From NCBI RefSeq assembly GCF_000002875.2, contig NC_009410.2:696492-760491 (forward strand): a stretch of DNA of 64,000 nucleotides. The letters run 5' to 3'. Numbering within the stretch: position 1 is the stretch's first letter; every line of letters begins with the position of its first letter. Origin of the DNA: Leishmania infantum JPCM5 (taxonomy: Eukaryota; Euglenozoa; Kinetoplastea; Trypanosomatida; Trypanosomatidae). A model generated the notes under the pieces. It saw only the letters and a program-made list of their open reading frames with translations. It ran no database searches and was not told the origin of the DNA. Shown in pieces: positions 20,576-31,297 of the stretch. The translations under genes and the position numbers were made by a program.

Positions 20576-21697
20576 CAAAAGGAAAACAAAGAGACGTGTT
20601 GAGTGTGTACCATCTTGTTTGTTTTTGTTGGGGTGCGTGTGCCCCCACCCCCTTTCCTTCCTCTCTCTATATCTCTCTTCCCTCTCCCCGCGCTCGCCCC
20701 CCTCCCCCCATCCTCTTCTTCCTTCCCTTTCTCTCTCTGCTTGTGGTGCTTGTCTGCTCGCCTTCGCCAATACAGTGTACACGGACGCTCTACTGCCGCT
20801 ACTCGAGCACAGACACTCACACCCCTCCCTCACCACCCTCCCCTTCTCACCTCCGCGCCCACACACGTCTTTTAGTTCACATACCAGGCAGCGTCAAGCA
20901 CGCTTACCGAGAGTTAAGCCTTGCCTTCTGCTACGGCGTCGCTGAGAGCGAAGTGAACTTTCTCGCGAGTGTGCGCGCACGCTTGAGCTCAGAAGACAGG
21001 GAAAACAGGGAGCGAGGTGTACGCATCAAAAACTAGCAATACCAAAGGCAACGCTCTCCCCCCTCCTCCCCGACTGAGACGCACACTCTCACTCAATTAA
21101 ATTCCACGGGCTACTCAATAGAGAACAGCGCCAAGGCGAACCCGTACCCGTGCACAGCGTAGAAGTCCGTTTGCCGAGAGGTGATCATCTCACCTCCGTC
21201 TCTCTCTTTCGGTTTTACTTGATTTCATCTTTTTTTTTTGTTTGCGCTGTAGGTTTGCATTTTTAGTGTTCAAGGTCCTCCTGGAGCTCGCCTTCGGTGT
21301 TGTCACCCTTCTCTTCCTCCCCTCCCACCTCCTCCTTCTGTTGCGCGCGTGTGAGTCTGTGCTATCATTTTTTGTTTCGCGCGTGCGTTTGATATTTCCT
21401 TATAGCATTTCCCACCTGTCGCCCTCCTGCTCCATCTTTTTTTTTTCGCGTGTGTGTGTTCCTTTCCCATACCTCATCTCCTCCTCCTCCTACCCCCTCC
21501 CCCTTACTCGTTCTGTTTGAAGAGATTGCTCGCGTGCCCTGCTACGGTTTGGCATCAGCGCACTTGGCTAGTGCGGTCTCTCGCCCTCCCTCCCTCTTCC
21601 CGGCTTTGGGGCACAGCGAATCTCCCCCCTTTCGTGTTTCTCTATTACGTGCCATTACATTGCGTCGACCAGCCGCAACGCCTTTCCTCCCACAACA

Positions 21698-24600
21698 ATG
21701 ACCGCAGTCAGTGTCAACGAAAATGAGCTGGTGCACCTCAGCGTGGGCGACTTTGTCGCCATCCTCACCCATCACATGAAGGATGGCAAGCTGCACTGGA
21801 TCTTGGGCTCCGTCGAGACGCCACCGTACCTGCGCGATGTCGAGATCCGCCTGTGGGCGAAGCAGCGGTTCGAGTACTACGACGAGGGCGACGCCCCGGC
21901 AGACCCGGAGACCGCGGCGCTGATGGATCGCATTGCCCAAGTGAAGGACGAACTCCGTAAGAGCATTGACCAGGCCGAGGACCTCACGGAGCAGCTGCGC
22001 GACCGCCGCGCTGCCATTATTCAGAAGATCGCCGAGGCTGACAGGTACGTGGCGGAGTCGAAGGCCGTCCGCGACGCTGCGCGCGACGACGTCGAGAGCA
22101 TCTCCGATCGCAACTGGCAGGAGCTGAAGTCGTACCGTATTCCACCCAAGATGGTGTCAGTAATAATTCGCGCCGTGATGTTGCTGCTCTCGGAGGACGA
22201 GGCCCGCACGTGGCCGCATATGCAGCGAGTGCTGCGCGACTTTTACTTCAAGCGCCGCATTACAAGCTACGACCCCGTTACGCAGCTCTCCCCTGAGCGC
22301 CGGGACTACATTCTGCAGGAGTGCGTGAGCAAGAAGAGCTTTCGCTATGACCGCGCCATGCAGGGTAGCGTGGCGGTGGGCCCCATCTACTACTGGGTGC
22401 TGGCTCAGCTCGACAGCGGCGAGGCCCAGTCGCAGAAGGAAGACGTCGAGCAGGAGAAAATTGCACGCCAGAAAGAGCTGCGCGGTGTGCTGAAGCAAAT
22501 TAGCGAGCAACAGGAGCGGATATCGGAATACCAGGAGCTCATGGATGACCTGGACGATCAGCTGCGCCTGTGCAACCAGCGCAACAGCGACGGCAGCTCC
22601 GTCGCCTCGCACTCGCGCCGCCGCATCTCGATCAGCGACCGCTATGCGGAGAGCTTCGCAGCTCGAGAGGGGAAGGAGTACCTTCGTCCAGCCTTCTACG
22701 CATGGAAGCCGACGGACCGCGTCATCATTGTGCTTCGCAAGAATATCGTCTGCAACTTCGGCGCCGTCACCTCGCAGGAGCAGGAGGAGGGCTACAACAT
22801 GAGCGAGCCGCAGATCCGCATGCTGGATGAAGCCCTCATACGCTCTCAGCAGGCCCTGGAGACGATTTGCGGCGACAACGAGGGCGAGGACGATGCCCTC
22901 GAGGAGGACATGCTCAAGCAGAACGACAACGAGACCGACCACACGGTGCGCAAAGATGAGGACATTCTGGAAGAGCGCCAGCGCAACGCTGCTGAGGGCA
23001 AGCCCACGCCGATTCCGACGCCGCAGGCGAGCGACACGAACAAGGTCGGCATAGGCGCCGCCGAGGCGACGTCGAAGCTTCAGCGCACGTTTGAGGGAAA
23101 GAACTGGCACCGCATTCTCGACCGCAAGCGTGAGGCCATCGAGGCTGCTTTCACAGAGGACTCCTCAGAGTGCCTGAAAGTGCCGCCGTACTCGATCATG
23201 ATCGAAAGCCTCATGGTCGGGAGCCTTATCGTCGACTTCTCGGCCCAGCACGACGGCCAGCGCTCCGACGCGGAGCTGCAGGAGCGCGTGAAGACTTTCG
23301 AGTTCCCGAAGGTCATGTCACTCTACGATGAGGAGGACGAGGAGGACGACGATGGCCCGGAGCATCAGATGAAGTTCGGCGGCGACCGCTGGGCCGACAT
23401 GACCCCGGAGCACCATGACGAGATCGAGGCCGCTTTCCTGGCGGACACAAGCGCCGCGACTGGTGCGCTGCAGGACGAGATTGCCGTCCAAGACATTCGC
23501 GCTGACGCGGACGAAGGCCTCACGGTGGACTACTCGCTGCTGGACAAGGACCGTGACCCCGAGGAAGTGCAGGAGCAAGTGGACGCTTACGCATACCCTG
23601 CTGTGTGGGCTCTGTACCAGCGGCTCGCTGGGCTGGACGCGGCGGCGCCGATCCACCAGGTGCGCTTCCGCGGCGAGCGGTGGGCGGACATCATGCCCGG
23701 GGCTGAAGAAGCGATCAGGCAGGCGTTTGCTGAGGACACCGCCGACGCGCTCGGCATTGCGCCGCAGCAGGTAATCCCCGACGAGATCCGCTACGAGAAG
23801 GGACTGACGGTTCCCTACACCGTGCTCGACTGCTCGCTGGATGGCGACGAGGTCGATGCCAAGGCGGAGGACTATCATTACCCCAACACGTGGGCGCTGT
23901 ACGACCGCCTTGTGGCGGAGGCCGTCGGCGCGGCCTACCAGAAGAGCTTCGAGGGCGAGCACTGGGAGACGGTGCTGCACGCGGCGCGGCCAGAGGTGTC
24001 AGAAGCATTTTGCACAGACACGGCGAACGCCGTCAAGTCCGAGCCCGGCGACGTCGACCCTTGCTCGGTCGACACTGACCAGAACCGCCTGCTCGTCTCC
24101 TACAACGTTGGCGACTCGCAGCAGCGTGCCGATGAGGTGCGTGCGGACACCCAGGAGTACCCCTACCCAGAAGTGTGGGCGTTGTACCAGCTCGTCATCG
24201 CGGAGGAGGCCGAAGGCACGCGGAAGCTGTCCCAGACGTTCGACGGAGAGGCGTGGGACGCGATCAACGCGGAGATGCCGGAGCAGGTGCGCGAGGCCTT
24301 CACGGAGGATGTGTCTGTCGCCACTCGCGTCAATCCGGCATGCGTGACGATACGCGACATCAAGACGAGCAAGAAGGGCATGACCGTTGAGTATGGTATT
24401 GTTCGTGAAGAGGGTCAGTCCGCGTACGCGACGCGCAAGGCAGCGAAGAACTTCGACTACCCGGTTACGTGGAGCCTGTACGAGGCGAACAAGAAGAGCG
24501 CGCCGGGGCACGCCCTCAGCGGGGTTGGCGAGGGCGAGTCTGCCATCTTCGAGCGCCGCTTCGAGGGCGATGACTGGGACATCGTTGTCGAGGGCTGTCG

Positions 24601-27600
24601 TGAGGAGCTCAGTGACGCCTTCCGCGCGGATACGGCGCGTGTGCTGGGTGTGCCGAAGCAGAGCGTGCGCATCATCAGCATAGAGATAGGCAGCCCGAAC
24701 GTCAAGTACCAGCTCGTAGACCCGCCGTGCGAGGACAGAGAGATCGAGCGGCGCATGGAGGAGGACGAGTTACCTGAGGTGATGGATCTGTACCGTCGCT
24801 GCACACGCGCTGAGGCCGAGGGTGCGACGCCGGCGCTGCAGGACCTTGAGGCGATGCCGCCGAAGGTGTTCGACGGAGACGAGTGGGGCTTTGTAATGGC
24901 GAACCAGCGCGCGGAGCTGGAGAAGGCGTTCGTGAAGGACACGGCCGACGCCCTTGGTGTGAGCGATGACCAGGTGAGGGTGAAGGAGATGAAGGTGGGT
25001 CCGTACGCGCTGCGGGTGCAGTACAGCGTGCGCGACTGCCCATCCGACGAAGCGGCGGCGCAGGCGACCGTGGAGGACTACGCTTACCCATCCATGTGGG
25101 AGATCTACCCGGACGAGGAGGATCTGGGCAACTGCCAGAAGACGTTCGACGGCACAGGCTGGGAGGCAATCGTTGCCTCCCGCGAGGATGACGTGAGGGC
25201 GGCCTTCGCGAAGGACGTGGCTGAAGCCCTCAAAGCGGGCGAGCAGAGTGTTGTGGTCAAGTCCGTCCACGCCAACGCTGAGGGCCTCGAGGTGCGCTAC
25301 AACGTGACGAGCGAGGCGTGCGATAGCGAGCAGATTATGGAGATGCAGCAGGAGTACGGCTACCCGAACACGTGGGCGCTCTATGAGGAAGACGAAGGCA
25401 ACTGGGTGACAACGTCGCACCAGCTTGGCTTCGAGGGCGAGGACTGGGTGTACGTCGTGCAGGACAAGATGCCAGAGCTGCAAGAGGCGTTTGTCAGTTG
25501 CACCGCCGAACTATTTCATCTGCGTCCGGAGCACATTACGAATACCAAGTACACATTGGGCAGCCTCATCGTGGACTTTGAGTTCACACACCCGGCGAGG
25601 ATGAGCGAGGAGGAGATCAGGAGGCAGCTCGTCACGTGCCCGTACGAGCCGGTCTGGGAACTCTACGGTTACCACCCCTGGGTCCCGACGGAGGTCACGG
25701 AGACGACGCACAATATCTGCTTCGAGGGGCCGGGCTGGGCGACCGTGCTGGAGTCACAGCGCGAGGAGCTAGAGGAGTGCTTCAAGCAGGGCACGGCGGC
25801 GGCGCTCGAGGTCGAGCCGTCTGACGTGCGCATCGACTCGGCCGACTGCGCCGAGGAGTGCCTGTTCATCCGCACAACCGTCACCCACCACATCTTCCAG
25901 GACAACGAGCTCCTGCAGGAGCAGCTTACCCGCTACCCATACGAGGAGGTCTGGAAACTCTACGCCGAGGACCCGAACCAGAGCTGGACTGTCACCTCGC
26001 ACCAGGTCGGGTTTGACGGCGATGACTGGATGTACATTGTGTCTGCCAAGAAAGAGGCGCTGGAAAAGGCCTTCCGCACGTGCACTGGTGAATCCCTAGA
26101 CCTGACGGACGAGCACATTACGAACATCGTCTTTGAGGCCAACGAGGCGGCGCTGCTGACCACCTTCGAGGTGAAGCACCCGAAGGAGCAGTCGGAGAAG
26201 GAGGTGAACCGGCGACTCGCCGAGTGCGACTATATGCGGGTGTGGGAGCTGTACATTGATCACCCGTACAACCCGGAGGAGAACGAGGTGACATCGCATG
26301 AGATCGGCTTCGAGGGCGATGAGTGGAACAAGGTAATTGCGACACAGCTGAAGCAGCTCGAGGAGGCCATCATGCTCGACACGTCCGAGGCGCTCGAGGT
26401 GACGCCGAACGACATCACGTCGATCACGACTAGCTTCGAGAACGGAAACCTACTAATCGTGCGCCTCAACATCCAGCACCCGGTGCTACAGGACGAGGAG
26501 CTGATCAAAGAGCAGCTGAGCCGCTACCCGTACGAGCGTGTGTGGGCACTTTACGAGGATGCGCCTATCACTCCTCTTAGCGAGGAAGACGCGGTCAGAT
26601 TTAACGGTACCGGCGAGGGCGAGTCTGCCATCTTCGAGCGCCGCTTCGAGGGCGATGACTGGGACATCGTTGTCGAAGGCTGCCCTGAGGAGCTCAGTGA
26701 CGCCTTCCGCGCGGAGGCGGCGCGTGTGCTGGGTGTGCCGAAGCAGAGCGTGCGCATCATCAGCACAGAGATAGGCAGCCTGATCGTCAAGTACCAGATC
26801 GTAGACCCGCCGTGTGAGGACAGTGAGATCGAGCGGCGCATGGAGGAGGACGAGTTACCTGAGGTGTTGAATCTGTACCGTCGTCGCATACGCGCTGAGG
26901 ACGAGGGTGCGACCACGACGAGCCGCGTAAAGCCCGAGGGGAAGAAGATAACGACCCTGGAGGACTGCGGGTTTGAGGGTGAGGACTGGGACTACGTGTG
27001 GTCGATCAAGCAGGAGGCGATGCGCAAGGCCTTTGCAAAGGGTGTCGCGGACGCGCTGGGAATCAAGCCGACGGACATCCAGAACATCAACATGGAGAAG
27101 TCGGCGGACGGCATCGTGCTCGGTGCGAACGTGACGCACCCGCTGACGCAAGACTACCAGATGATCCGGCAGACGCTGAAGAACCACCCGTTCGAGGAGT
27201 TGTGGGCGCTGTACGAGACGCGGCCATACAACCCAGCTGAGTCCGTGACCACGGAGCACCTCATCTACTTCGAGGGCGAGGAATGGGACGCTGTGATGGC
27301 GGGCAAACGCGAGGAGGTGGTGGAGGCGATCCGTAAGGATACAGCGAGTGCGCTGGAGCTGCCGGCGGACGACGTAGTGAGCGTGTGTACGAAGGTGGAG
27401 CCGACTGGACTGGCCGCTACGGTCGTCGTGAGTCACTCGCCGCTGCAGGACGATGAACTGATTCACGAGGAGCTGACCAAGTACGACTACGAGCGCGTGT
27501 GGGCGCTGTACTGCCCTGAGAGTGGGCCACTGCATGGAACGAAGCACTTCGACGGCTTGAACTGGGCGGACGTAATCGGGAGCGACAAGGATGGTGTGAT

Positions 27601-29296
27601 GCAGGCGTTTCGCGACGATACGGCCGCTGCCGTTAGCATGCGTCCGGACGATGTGGATGTGGACGACATCCGTACGACAGGCTTGGGCATGGATGTGGAC
27701 TACACGGTGAACCTCGCCAACACGAGCGGGGAGGACATTGAGCATACGCTGCGGACGTACCCGTACCCGAACGTTTGGGGCCACTACCGTGTCGAAGATG
27801 AGATAACGACGCAGCAGAACTGCGGGTTCAAGGGTGAGGACTGGGACTACGTGTGGTTGATCAAGCAGGAGGCGATGCGCAAGGCCTTTGCAAAGGGTGT
27901 CGCGGACGCGCTGGGAATCAAGCCGACGGACATCCAGAACATCAACATGGAGAAGTCGGCGGACGGCATCGTGCTCGGTGCGAACGTGACGCACCCGCTG
28001 ACGCAAGACTACCAGATGATCCGGCAGACGCTGAAGAACCACCCGTTCGAGGAGTTGTGGGCGCTGTACGAGACGCGGCCATGCGGCCAGGGCGATCTGA
28101 AGAGCGCCCTTGGCGGAACAGGCGACCGCGAGTCTGGCCGGCTGCAGCGTCTCTTCGAAGGCGATGACTGGGACCTCGTACTGGAGGGCTGCCCAGAGGA
28201 CGCTACGGACGCCTTCCGAAAGGGTGTGGCGGACTCCGTGCACGTGTCGAAGTCGGACGTCGTTGTAATGGCGTGGCACCTGGGCAGCCTTATCATGAGT
28301 TACAAGGTGCGCAACTGCGACATGGAGGATGCCGAGATCAACGATAGGGTCCGTGCACACGAATTCCCGGAGCTGATGGCGTTGTACCGTGCGCGCGTGC
28401 GTCACGGCCAAAAGGGCGAGGGCGGTGCCACAGAGGGCAGCCCAATGCGTAAGGAGAAAGTGATTACTGTCGACATAGTTGACGAGGCTGAGGTGCCGGA
28501 GGGGTACACGCGTGTCGCGCTGAGTGTCAGCTTCGAAGGGGAGCTCTGGGAGAAGATTGTAAAGACGCGGACGCAGGAGTTGGCGGATGCTTTCCGCGCT
28601 GACACTGCCAAGTCCATTGGCGCTGCTCTGGGGGATATCCACATTCGCGAGTGCTTTGTGAGCAAGGTGCTTCTGTTGGTGCACTTCAGCGCCCGCTATG
28701 AGGCGACGATATCCGAGGCTGAGCTGCGCAAGAAGATTGATGAACACTCCTACGACAATGTCTGGGCCCTCTACGACGAGATGGAGGATGCTCTCGCAGC
28801 CGACATGTCGGAGGTCATGGTCAAGCACTTCGTCGGCGTTCACTGGGACTTTGCGATGGAGGCGTGCCCGACGCTTGTCGAGGAGGCCTTCAAGGAAGAC
28901 ACCGCCAATGTGCTGCGCACTCATGCCTCGAAGGTGCTCGTTGAGGACATCGCTCTGGGCAGCCTCATCGTGCGCTTCCGCGTGCAAGGGCTGACGATCT
29001 CGGAGGCGGAAGCGATGCAGATGACGGGCAACTACGCCTACCCGAAGGTGTGGGCTCTGTACATGTCCTGTGAGGAGGCGAACGGCCGTGCTTCATTGAA
29101 AAGCCACAAAAATGGAAGCGGAGGTGGCTTGTCGCGCCGACGGGCTGAGCAGCTTGTAGCGGAGGAGGGCGTGGAGTCTCAGGACACCGTGACATATCTG
29201 CGCAAGGCCCTCGCCGATGCTCGCCGCGAGCGTGACATGTACATGGAGCAGGTGGAACAAGCCGAGGAGGCGCAGCGCGCTAGTCAGAATAGTTAA
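21698..29296 (+). CDS. giant repeat protein with dynein-stalk-like N-terminus (W-repeat family, member 1)
   Basis: 2532 aa; no established name recognised. Residues 12-60 are beta-rich (VHLSVGDFVAILTHH) and look like a small barrel. Residues 70-290 form coiled coil, globule (about 140-240) and coiled coil. The globule (LKSYRIPPKMVSVIIRAVML, then LLLSEDEARTWPHMQRVLRD) resembles the microtubule-binding tip of the dynein heavy-chain stalk, although no AAA motor is present. A linker with KPTDRVIIVLRKNIVCNFGA follows. Residues 463-2456 hold about 20 copies of a ~100-residue domain: it opens with F-[DE]-G-x2-W, has an A-F-x2-D-T-A helix and a G-S-L-I-V strand, and closes with Y-P-x-V-W-A-L-Y. The alpha/beta pattern recalls SEA domains, an inference only. 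The C-terminus (about 2485-2525) is a short coiled coil. ATG 21698 follows AACA and gives a plausible start. A cytoskeletal or flagellum-attachment role (for instance FAZ2-like) is possible but unproven. Confidence 0.75.
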   Translation: MTAVSVNENELVHLSVGDFVAILTHHMKDGKLHWILGSVETPPYLRDVEIRLWAKQRFEYYDEGDAPADPETAALMDRIAQVKDELRKSIDQAEDLTEQLRDRRAAIIQKIAEADRYVAESKAVRDAARDDVESISDRNWQELKSYRIPPKMVSVIIRAVMLLLSEDEARTWPHMQRVLRDFYFKRRITSYDPVTQLSPERRDYILQECVSKKSFRYDRAMQGSVAVGPIYYWVLAQLDSGEAQSQKEDVEQEKIARQKELRGVLKQISEQQERISEYQELMDDLDDQLRLCNQRNSDGSSVASHSRRRISISDRYAESFAAREGKEYLRPAFYAWKPTDRVIIVLRKNIVCNFGAVTSQEQEEGYNMSEPQIRMLDEALIRSQQALETICGDNEGEDDALEEDMLKQNDNETDHTVRKDEDILEERQRNAAEGKPTPIPTPQASDTNKVGIGAAEATSKLQRTFEGKNWHRILDRKREAIEAAFTEDSSECLKVPPYSIMIESLMVGSLIVDFSAQHDGQRSDAELQERVKTFEFPKVMSLYDEEDEEDDDGPEHQMKFGGDRWADMTPEHHDEIEAAFLADTSAATGALQDEIAVQDIRADADEGLTVDYSLLDKDRDPEEVQEQVDAYAYPAVWALYQRLAGLDAAAPIHQVRFRGERWADIMPGAEEAIRQAFAEDTADALGIAPQQVIPDEIRYEKGLTVPYTVLDCSLDGDEVDAKAEDYHYPNTWALYDRLVAEAVGAAYQKSFEGEHWETVLHAARPEVSEAFCTDTANAVKSEPGDVDPCSVDTDQNRLLVSYNVGDSQQRADEVRADTQEYPYPEVWALYQLVIAEEAEGTRKLSQTFDGEAWDAINAEMPEQVREAFTEDVSVATRVNPACVTIRDIKTSKKGMTVEYGIVREEGQSAYATRKAAKNFDYPVTWSLYEANKKSAPGHALSGVGEGESAIFERRFEGDDWDIVVEGCREELSDAFRADTARVLGVPKQSVRIISIEIGSPNVKYQLVDPPCEDREIERRMEEDELPEVMDLYRRCTRAEAEGATPALQDLEAMPPKVFDGDEWGFVMANQRAELEKAFVKDTADALGVSDDQVRVKEMKVGPYALRVQYSVRDCPSDEAAAQATVEDYAYPSMWEIYPDEEDLGNCQKTFDGTGWEAIVASREDDVRAAFAKDVAEALKAGEQSVVVKSVHANAEGLEVRYNVTSEACDSEQIMEMQQEYGYPNTWALYEEDEGNWVTTSHQLGFEGEDWVYVVQDKMPELQEAFVSCTAELFHLRPEHITNTKYTLGSLIVDFEFTHPARMSEEEIRRQLVTCPYEPVWELYGYHPWVPTEVTETTHNICFEGPGWATVLESQREELEECFKQGTAAALEVEPSDVRIDSADCAEECLFIRTTVTHHIFQDNELLQEQLTRYPYEEVWKLYAEDPNQSWTVTSHQVGFDGDDWMYIVSAKKEALEKAFRTCTGESLDLTDEHITNIVFEANEAALLTTFEVKHPKEQSEKEVNRRLAECDYMRVWELYIDHPYNPEENEVTSHEIGFEGDEWNKVIATQLKQLEEAIMLDTSEALEVTPNDITSITTSFENGNLLIVRLNIQHPVLQDEELIKEQLSRYPYERVWALYEDAPITPLSEEDAVRFNGTGEGESAIFERRFEGDDWDIVVEGCPEELSDAFRAEAARVLGVPKQSVRIISTEIGSLIVKYQIVDPPCEDSEIERRMEEDELPEVLNLYRRRIRAEDEGATTTSRVKPEGKKITTLEDCGFEGEDWDYVWSIKQEAMRKAFAKGVADALGIKPTDIQNINMEKSADGIVLGANVTHPLTQDYQMIRQTLKNHPFEELWALYETRPYNPAESVTTEHLIYFEGEEWDAVMAGKREEVVEAIRKDTASALELPADDVVSVCTKVEPTGLAATVVVSHSPLQDDELIHEELTKYDYERVWALYCPESGPLHGTKHFDGLNWADVIGSDKDGVMQAFRDDTAAAVSMRPDDVDVDDIRTTGLGMDVDYTVNLANTSGEDIEHTLRTYPYPNVWGHYRVEDEITTQQNCGFKGEDWDYVWLIKQEAMRKAFAKGVADALGIKPTDIQNINMEKSADGIVLGANVTHPLTQDYQMIRQTLKNHPFEELWALYETRPCGQGDLKSALGGTGDRESGRLQRLFEGDDWDLVLEGCPEDATDAFRKGVADSVHVSKSDVVVMAWHLGSLIMSYKVRNCDMEDAEINDRVRAHEFPELMALYRARVRHGQKGEGGATEGSPMRKEKVITVDIVDEAEVPEGYTRVALSVSFEGELWEKIVKTRTQELADAFRADTAKSIGAALGDIHIRECFVSKVLLLVHFSARYEATISEAELRKKIDEHSYDNVWALYDEMEDALAADMSEVMVKHFVGVHWDFAMEACPTLVEEAFKEDTANVLRTHASKVLVEDIALGSLIVRFRVQGLTISEAEAMQMTGNYAYPKVWALYMSCEEANGRASLKSHKNGSGGGLSRRRAEQLVAEEGVESQDTVTYLRKALADARRERDMYMEQVEQAEEAQRASQNS
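24527..24828 (+). repeat. near-identical repeat copy A1
   Basis: 302 bp (repeat 6) that recurs at 26612-26913 in frame with scattered substitutions and no length change. The copies start 2085 bp (695 codons) apart. Their similarity far exceeds that of other repeats, which suggests recent duplication or gene conversion. Confidence 0.9.
26612..26913 (+). repeat. near-identical repeat copy A2
   Basis: Second copy of the 302-bp unit (repeat 13), partner of 24527-24828. Changes include several amino-acid replacements (for example IGSPNVKYQL to IGSLIVKYQI). Confidence 0.9.
26964..27227 (+). repeat. near-identical repeat copy B1
   Basis: 264 bp (repeat 14) that recurs at 27819-28082; by eye only three bases differ (FEG/FKG change and S/L change). 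Confidence 0.93.
27819..28082 (+). repeat. near-identical repeat copy B2
   Basis: Second copy of the 264-bp unit (repeat 17), partner of 26964-27227. The copies start 855 bp apart, three repeats, so they could recombine and change repeat number. Confidence 0.93.
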
Positions 29297-31297
29297 TAGC
29301 CCCCTCTCGCAGTACACGACACCACATGAGATGCATCACGTGCATGTCTTTCCTCTGCTTGGTTGAAAAGTGTTCGGTTGGTCTCGGGCGGTGGGAAACC
29401 CGAGCGGATGTATGTGCTCTAGCGGTATTTTTTTCTGTTTCTCTTTTTGCAAGACTTGTGGCGTCTTGTGTTTTGTGCGTTTCGCGCTGTGCCTCATGCG
29501 GACGGCACACGGGTACTCCCTCCCTTCTCCCTGCCGCCAGCGCCTGGACTTGCGGCCGACTTCTTCTTTTGTTGCGTTGTCTTTTAATTTTCGTAGCAAC
29601 ACCCCAAATACCCCATATAGGCATACGTGTCTCTCCACACACTTACCACTGCTGTGCAACCGCATCTTCTACAGTCTGTTGCCCTTTCACCTCCACCCCC
29701 TCCCTTCTCTGCTTCCGTGCGCAGAAGAGACGACAGGGCGAGGGACGCAGATGAGGCGGTGCGCACGTGGGAGTGTATCTGACCTTGTCTCGTAGAGGGG
29801 AGCCACAGCAGCCATATTAGCGTGTCTCGGCCGCTTTCCCCGTTTTTTCTTTTTGCTTCGTTGCTTTTTTTTCTTCCGACGAGAATTTTGCGTGCGCTGC
29901 CTCTTCGTTTCATTGAAGTCACCCCTCCTCCCCCCGTACGCGCTGCTGTAGCAGCCGCAGTGGCCGCAGCTGCGAGTGGGGCGAGGTGCGTGGCTCCTCA
30001 TCCCTCCTGTGTATGTGTGTGTTTCTCTTGACATTGGCGCGTATGTTAGAGCGCACGCTTCGCATGCTTTCGTTTTTTGATTTGTACAGCACATGCTCCC
30101 GTGTCGCTGTTGTGTGTGTGTTGTGTGTTGTGTGTTGGTGTCGGTGCCGTACTTGCCTCCCTCCACCCATTTCTCGCTCCTGTTCTGATTTTTTGCTTCC
30201 CGCATCCCTTCGCTCCGAATCGCTCACTAACTTGCGTTTCCAAGAATGAGGCGAGGTAGACACACGCTGCGCGAAACGGAGAGGCGGGGGTGTGGAGGCT
30301 TCTTGCTCACGATGGGTGATGACATGCGTGACTTTCCACGTCTTCTGCATACAGAAGCGATTCTTGTCCACCTCTCAAACGAAAGCAAAGGAAGCAACGG
30401 CGGGCCACTCTCCCCCTACATCCTCCACCCCACTCAGCCGTCTAGAACACACGGGCCGAGCTGTACAGGGGACCTGCGGTACGCGAAACAGACCTGTATG
30501 TAAGTTGAGAGAGGGCGGATCGAGGCTGTCCTATCTTTGGTATGTCTAGTCTTTCCGTCTATTACGTCTGTATATCTCGGCGTGCCGTGTAGTCATTGTG
30601 AGATCGAGCTCACCTCGAGCGCTGGCTTTCATGCCTGTCTAATCAAGCGGAGGCTTCTTAAACCCCCTCCACGGTATCCTGCACTCGTGTGTCGCGCACG
30701 ATTGCTGTGCGACGCGGTGCAGTAGTACCCTCTTTCCCCCTCTTTTCCCTTTTTTTCGTTCCTCTTCCGCTGCCACCGCTCCCGTCCATGCGTCTCTCTC
30801 TCTCTACCAACTCCCCTCTTTCTTTCACCACCACCGCCACTGCCACGACCATCATCCATCTCTAACCGCTCGTCGTGTTGACTGCATCACTTCGCACGGC
30901 TGCCCACGCAGGTGTACCCACATTCGTGTCTGTTCGTTTTTTTTTTTACGTGTGTGCTTGTGTTTGTGCGTGCCTCTCGGTTCTCCTCCTCCTCCCACAG
31001 CGGTATAACGGCCCCCGTCCCCCTCTCGGTCTCCTGTGGCGCACATCTCCTCCGGACGTCAAATCACCTACACACGATTGGTTTTTGTTACGGGGGAGCT
31101 CCCGCCTTCGTATTTTGCTTCCGCCCCTCACACAAGCGAACGCTCCGCTGGCTGAATTGTCTGCGGCCATTTGCCATCACCGTCATCGCCGAACTCCCCC
31201 GTTTGAAGAGAGAGGAAGGAAAGCACGAGATACCGACATATCCACCCCGCACCCCACAAAACCCGCACGTGACGCACGACCTGATCGTACAAAAAAA
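29297..31297. other. intergenic region between the two large paralogues
   Basis: No gene is supported. T-rich and TG-rich tracts dominate. The stretch around 30240-30640 is of more even composition. The last 300 nt form the leader of the 803-aa protein and contain no ATG that I could see. Confidence 0.65.
30973..31000 (+). promoter_or_regulatory. predicted spliced-leader acceptor for the 803-aa paralogue
   Basis: CCTCTCGG followed by TTCTCCTCCTCCTCCCACAG, AG at 30999-31000. A textbook polypyrimidine-AG pattern, giving a leader of about 297 nt without an upstream ATG. Confidence 0.6.

Larger units (their letters stand above)
18265..21697. other. long intergenic region (3.4 kb)
   Basis: No gene is supported. 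Most of it is T/C-rich with CA/TG repeats. A block at about 19,010-19,620 is of higher complexity, lacks pyrimidine tracts and has broken short frames; it may be a degenerate retroposon of the SIDER kind, but I cannot confirm this. The right end should hold the leader of the large repeat protein. Confidence 0.6.
23084..29065 (+). repeat. about 20 tandem ~100-codon repeats within the giant protein gene
   Basis: The opening aromatic of each repeat (F-x-G-x2-W) can be followed from residue 465 to residue 2378, mean spacing about 101 residues. Copies differ strongly except for two pairs that are nearly identical in DNA. The repeat unit is the same domain found singly in the genes at 31298, 40877 and 46576. 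Confidence 0.9.

Noticed and set aside
20295..20945. 216-codon open frame upstream of the giant protein
   Set aside because: His-Thr-Tyr and Ser/Leu/Pro runs come from microsatellites and pyrimidine tracts.
22157..23110. 317-codon minus-strand open frame
   Set aside because: Shadow of the stalk-like and linker part of the giant protein; composition dominated by Arg, Ala and Leu.
26855..28987. 710-codon open frame on the minus strand opposite the repeats
   Set aside because: It mirrors the GC-rich repeat coding sequence and is His/Arg/Leu-rich without domains; the plus strand has the conserved W-repeats, so this is a shadow.
30875..31297. 141-codon in-frame extension upstream of the 803-aa protein
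   Set aside because: It has no ATG, crosses a strong splice acceptor (31000) and has spacer-like composition.
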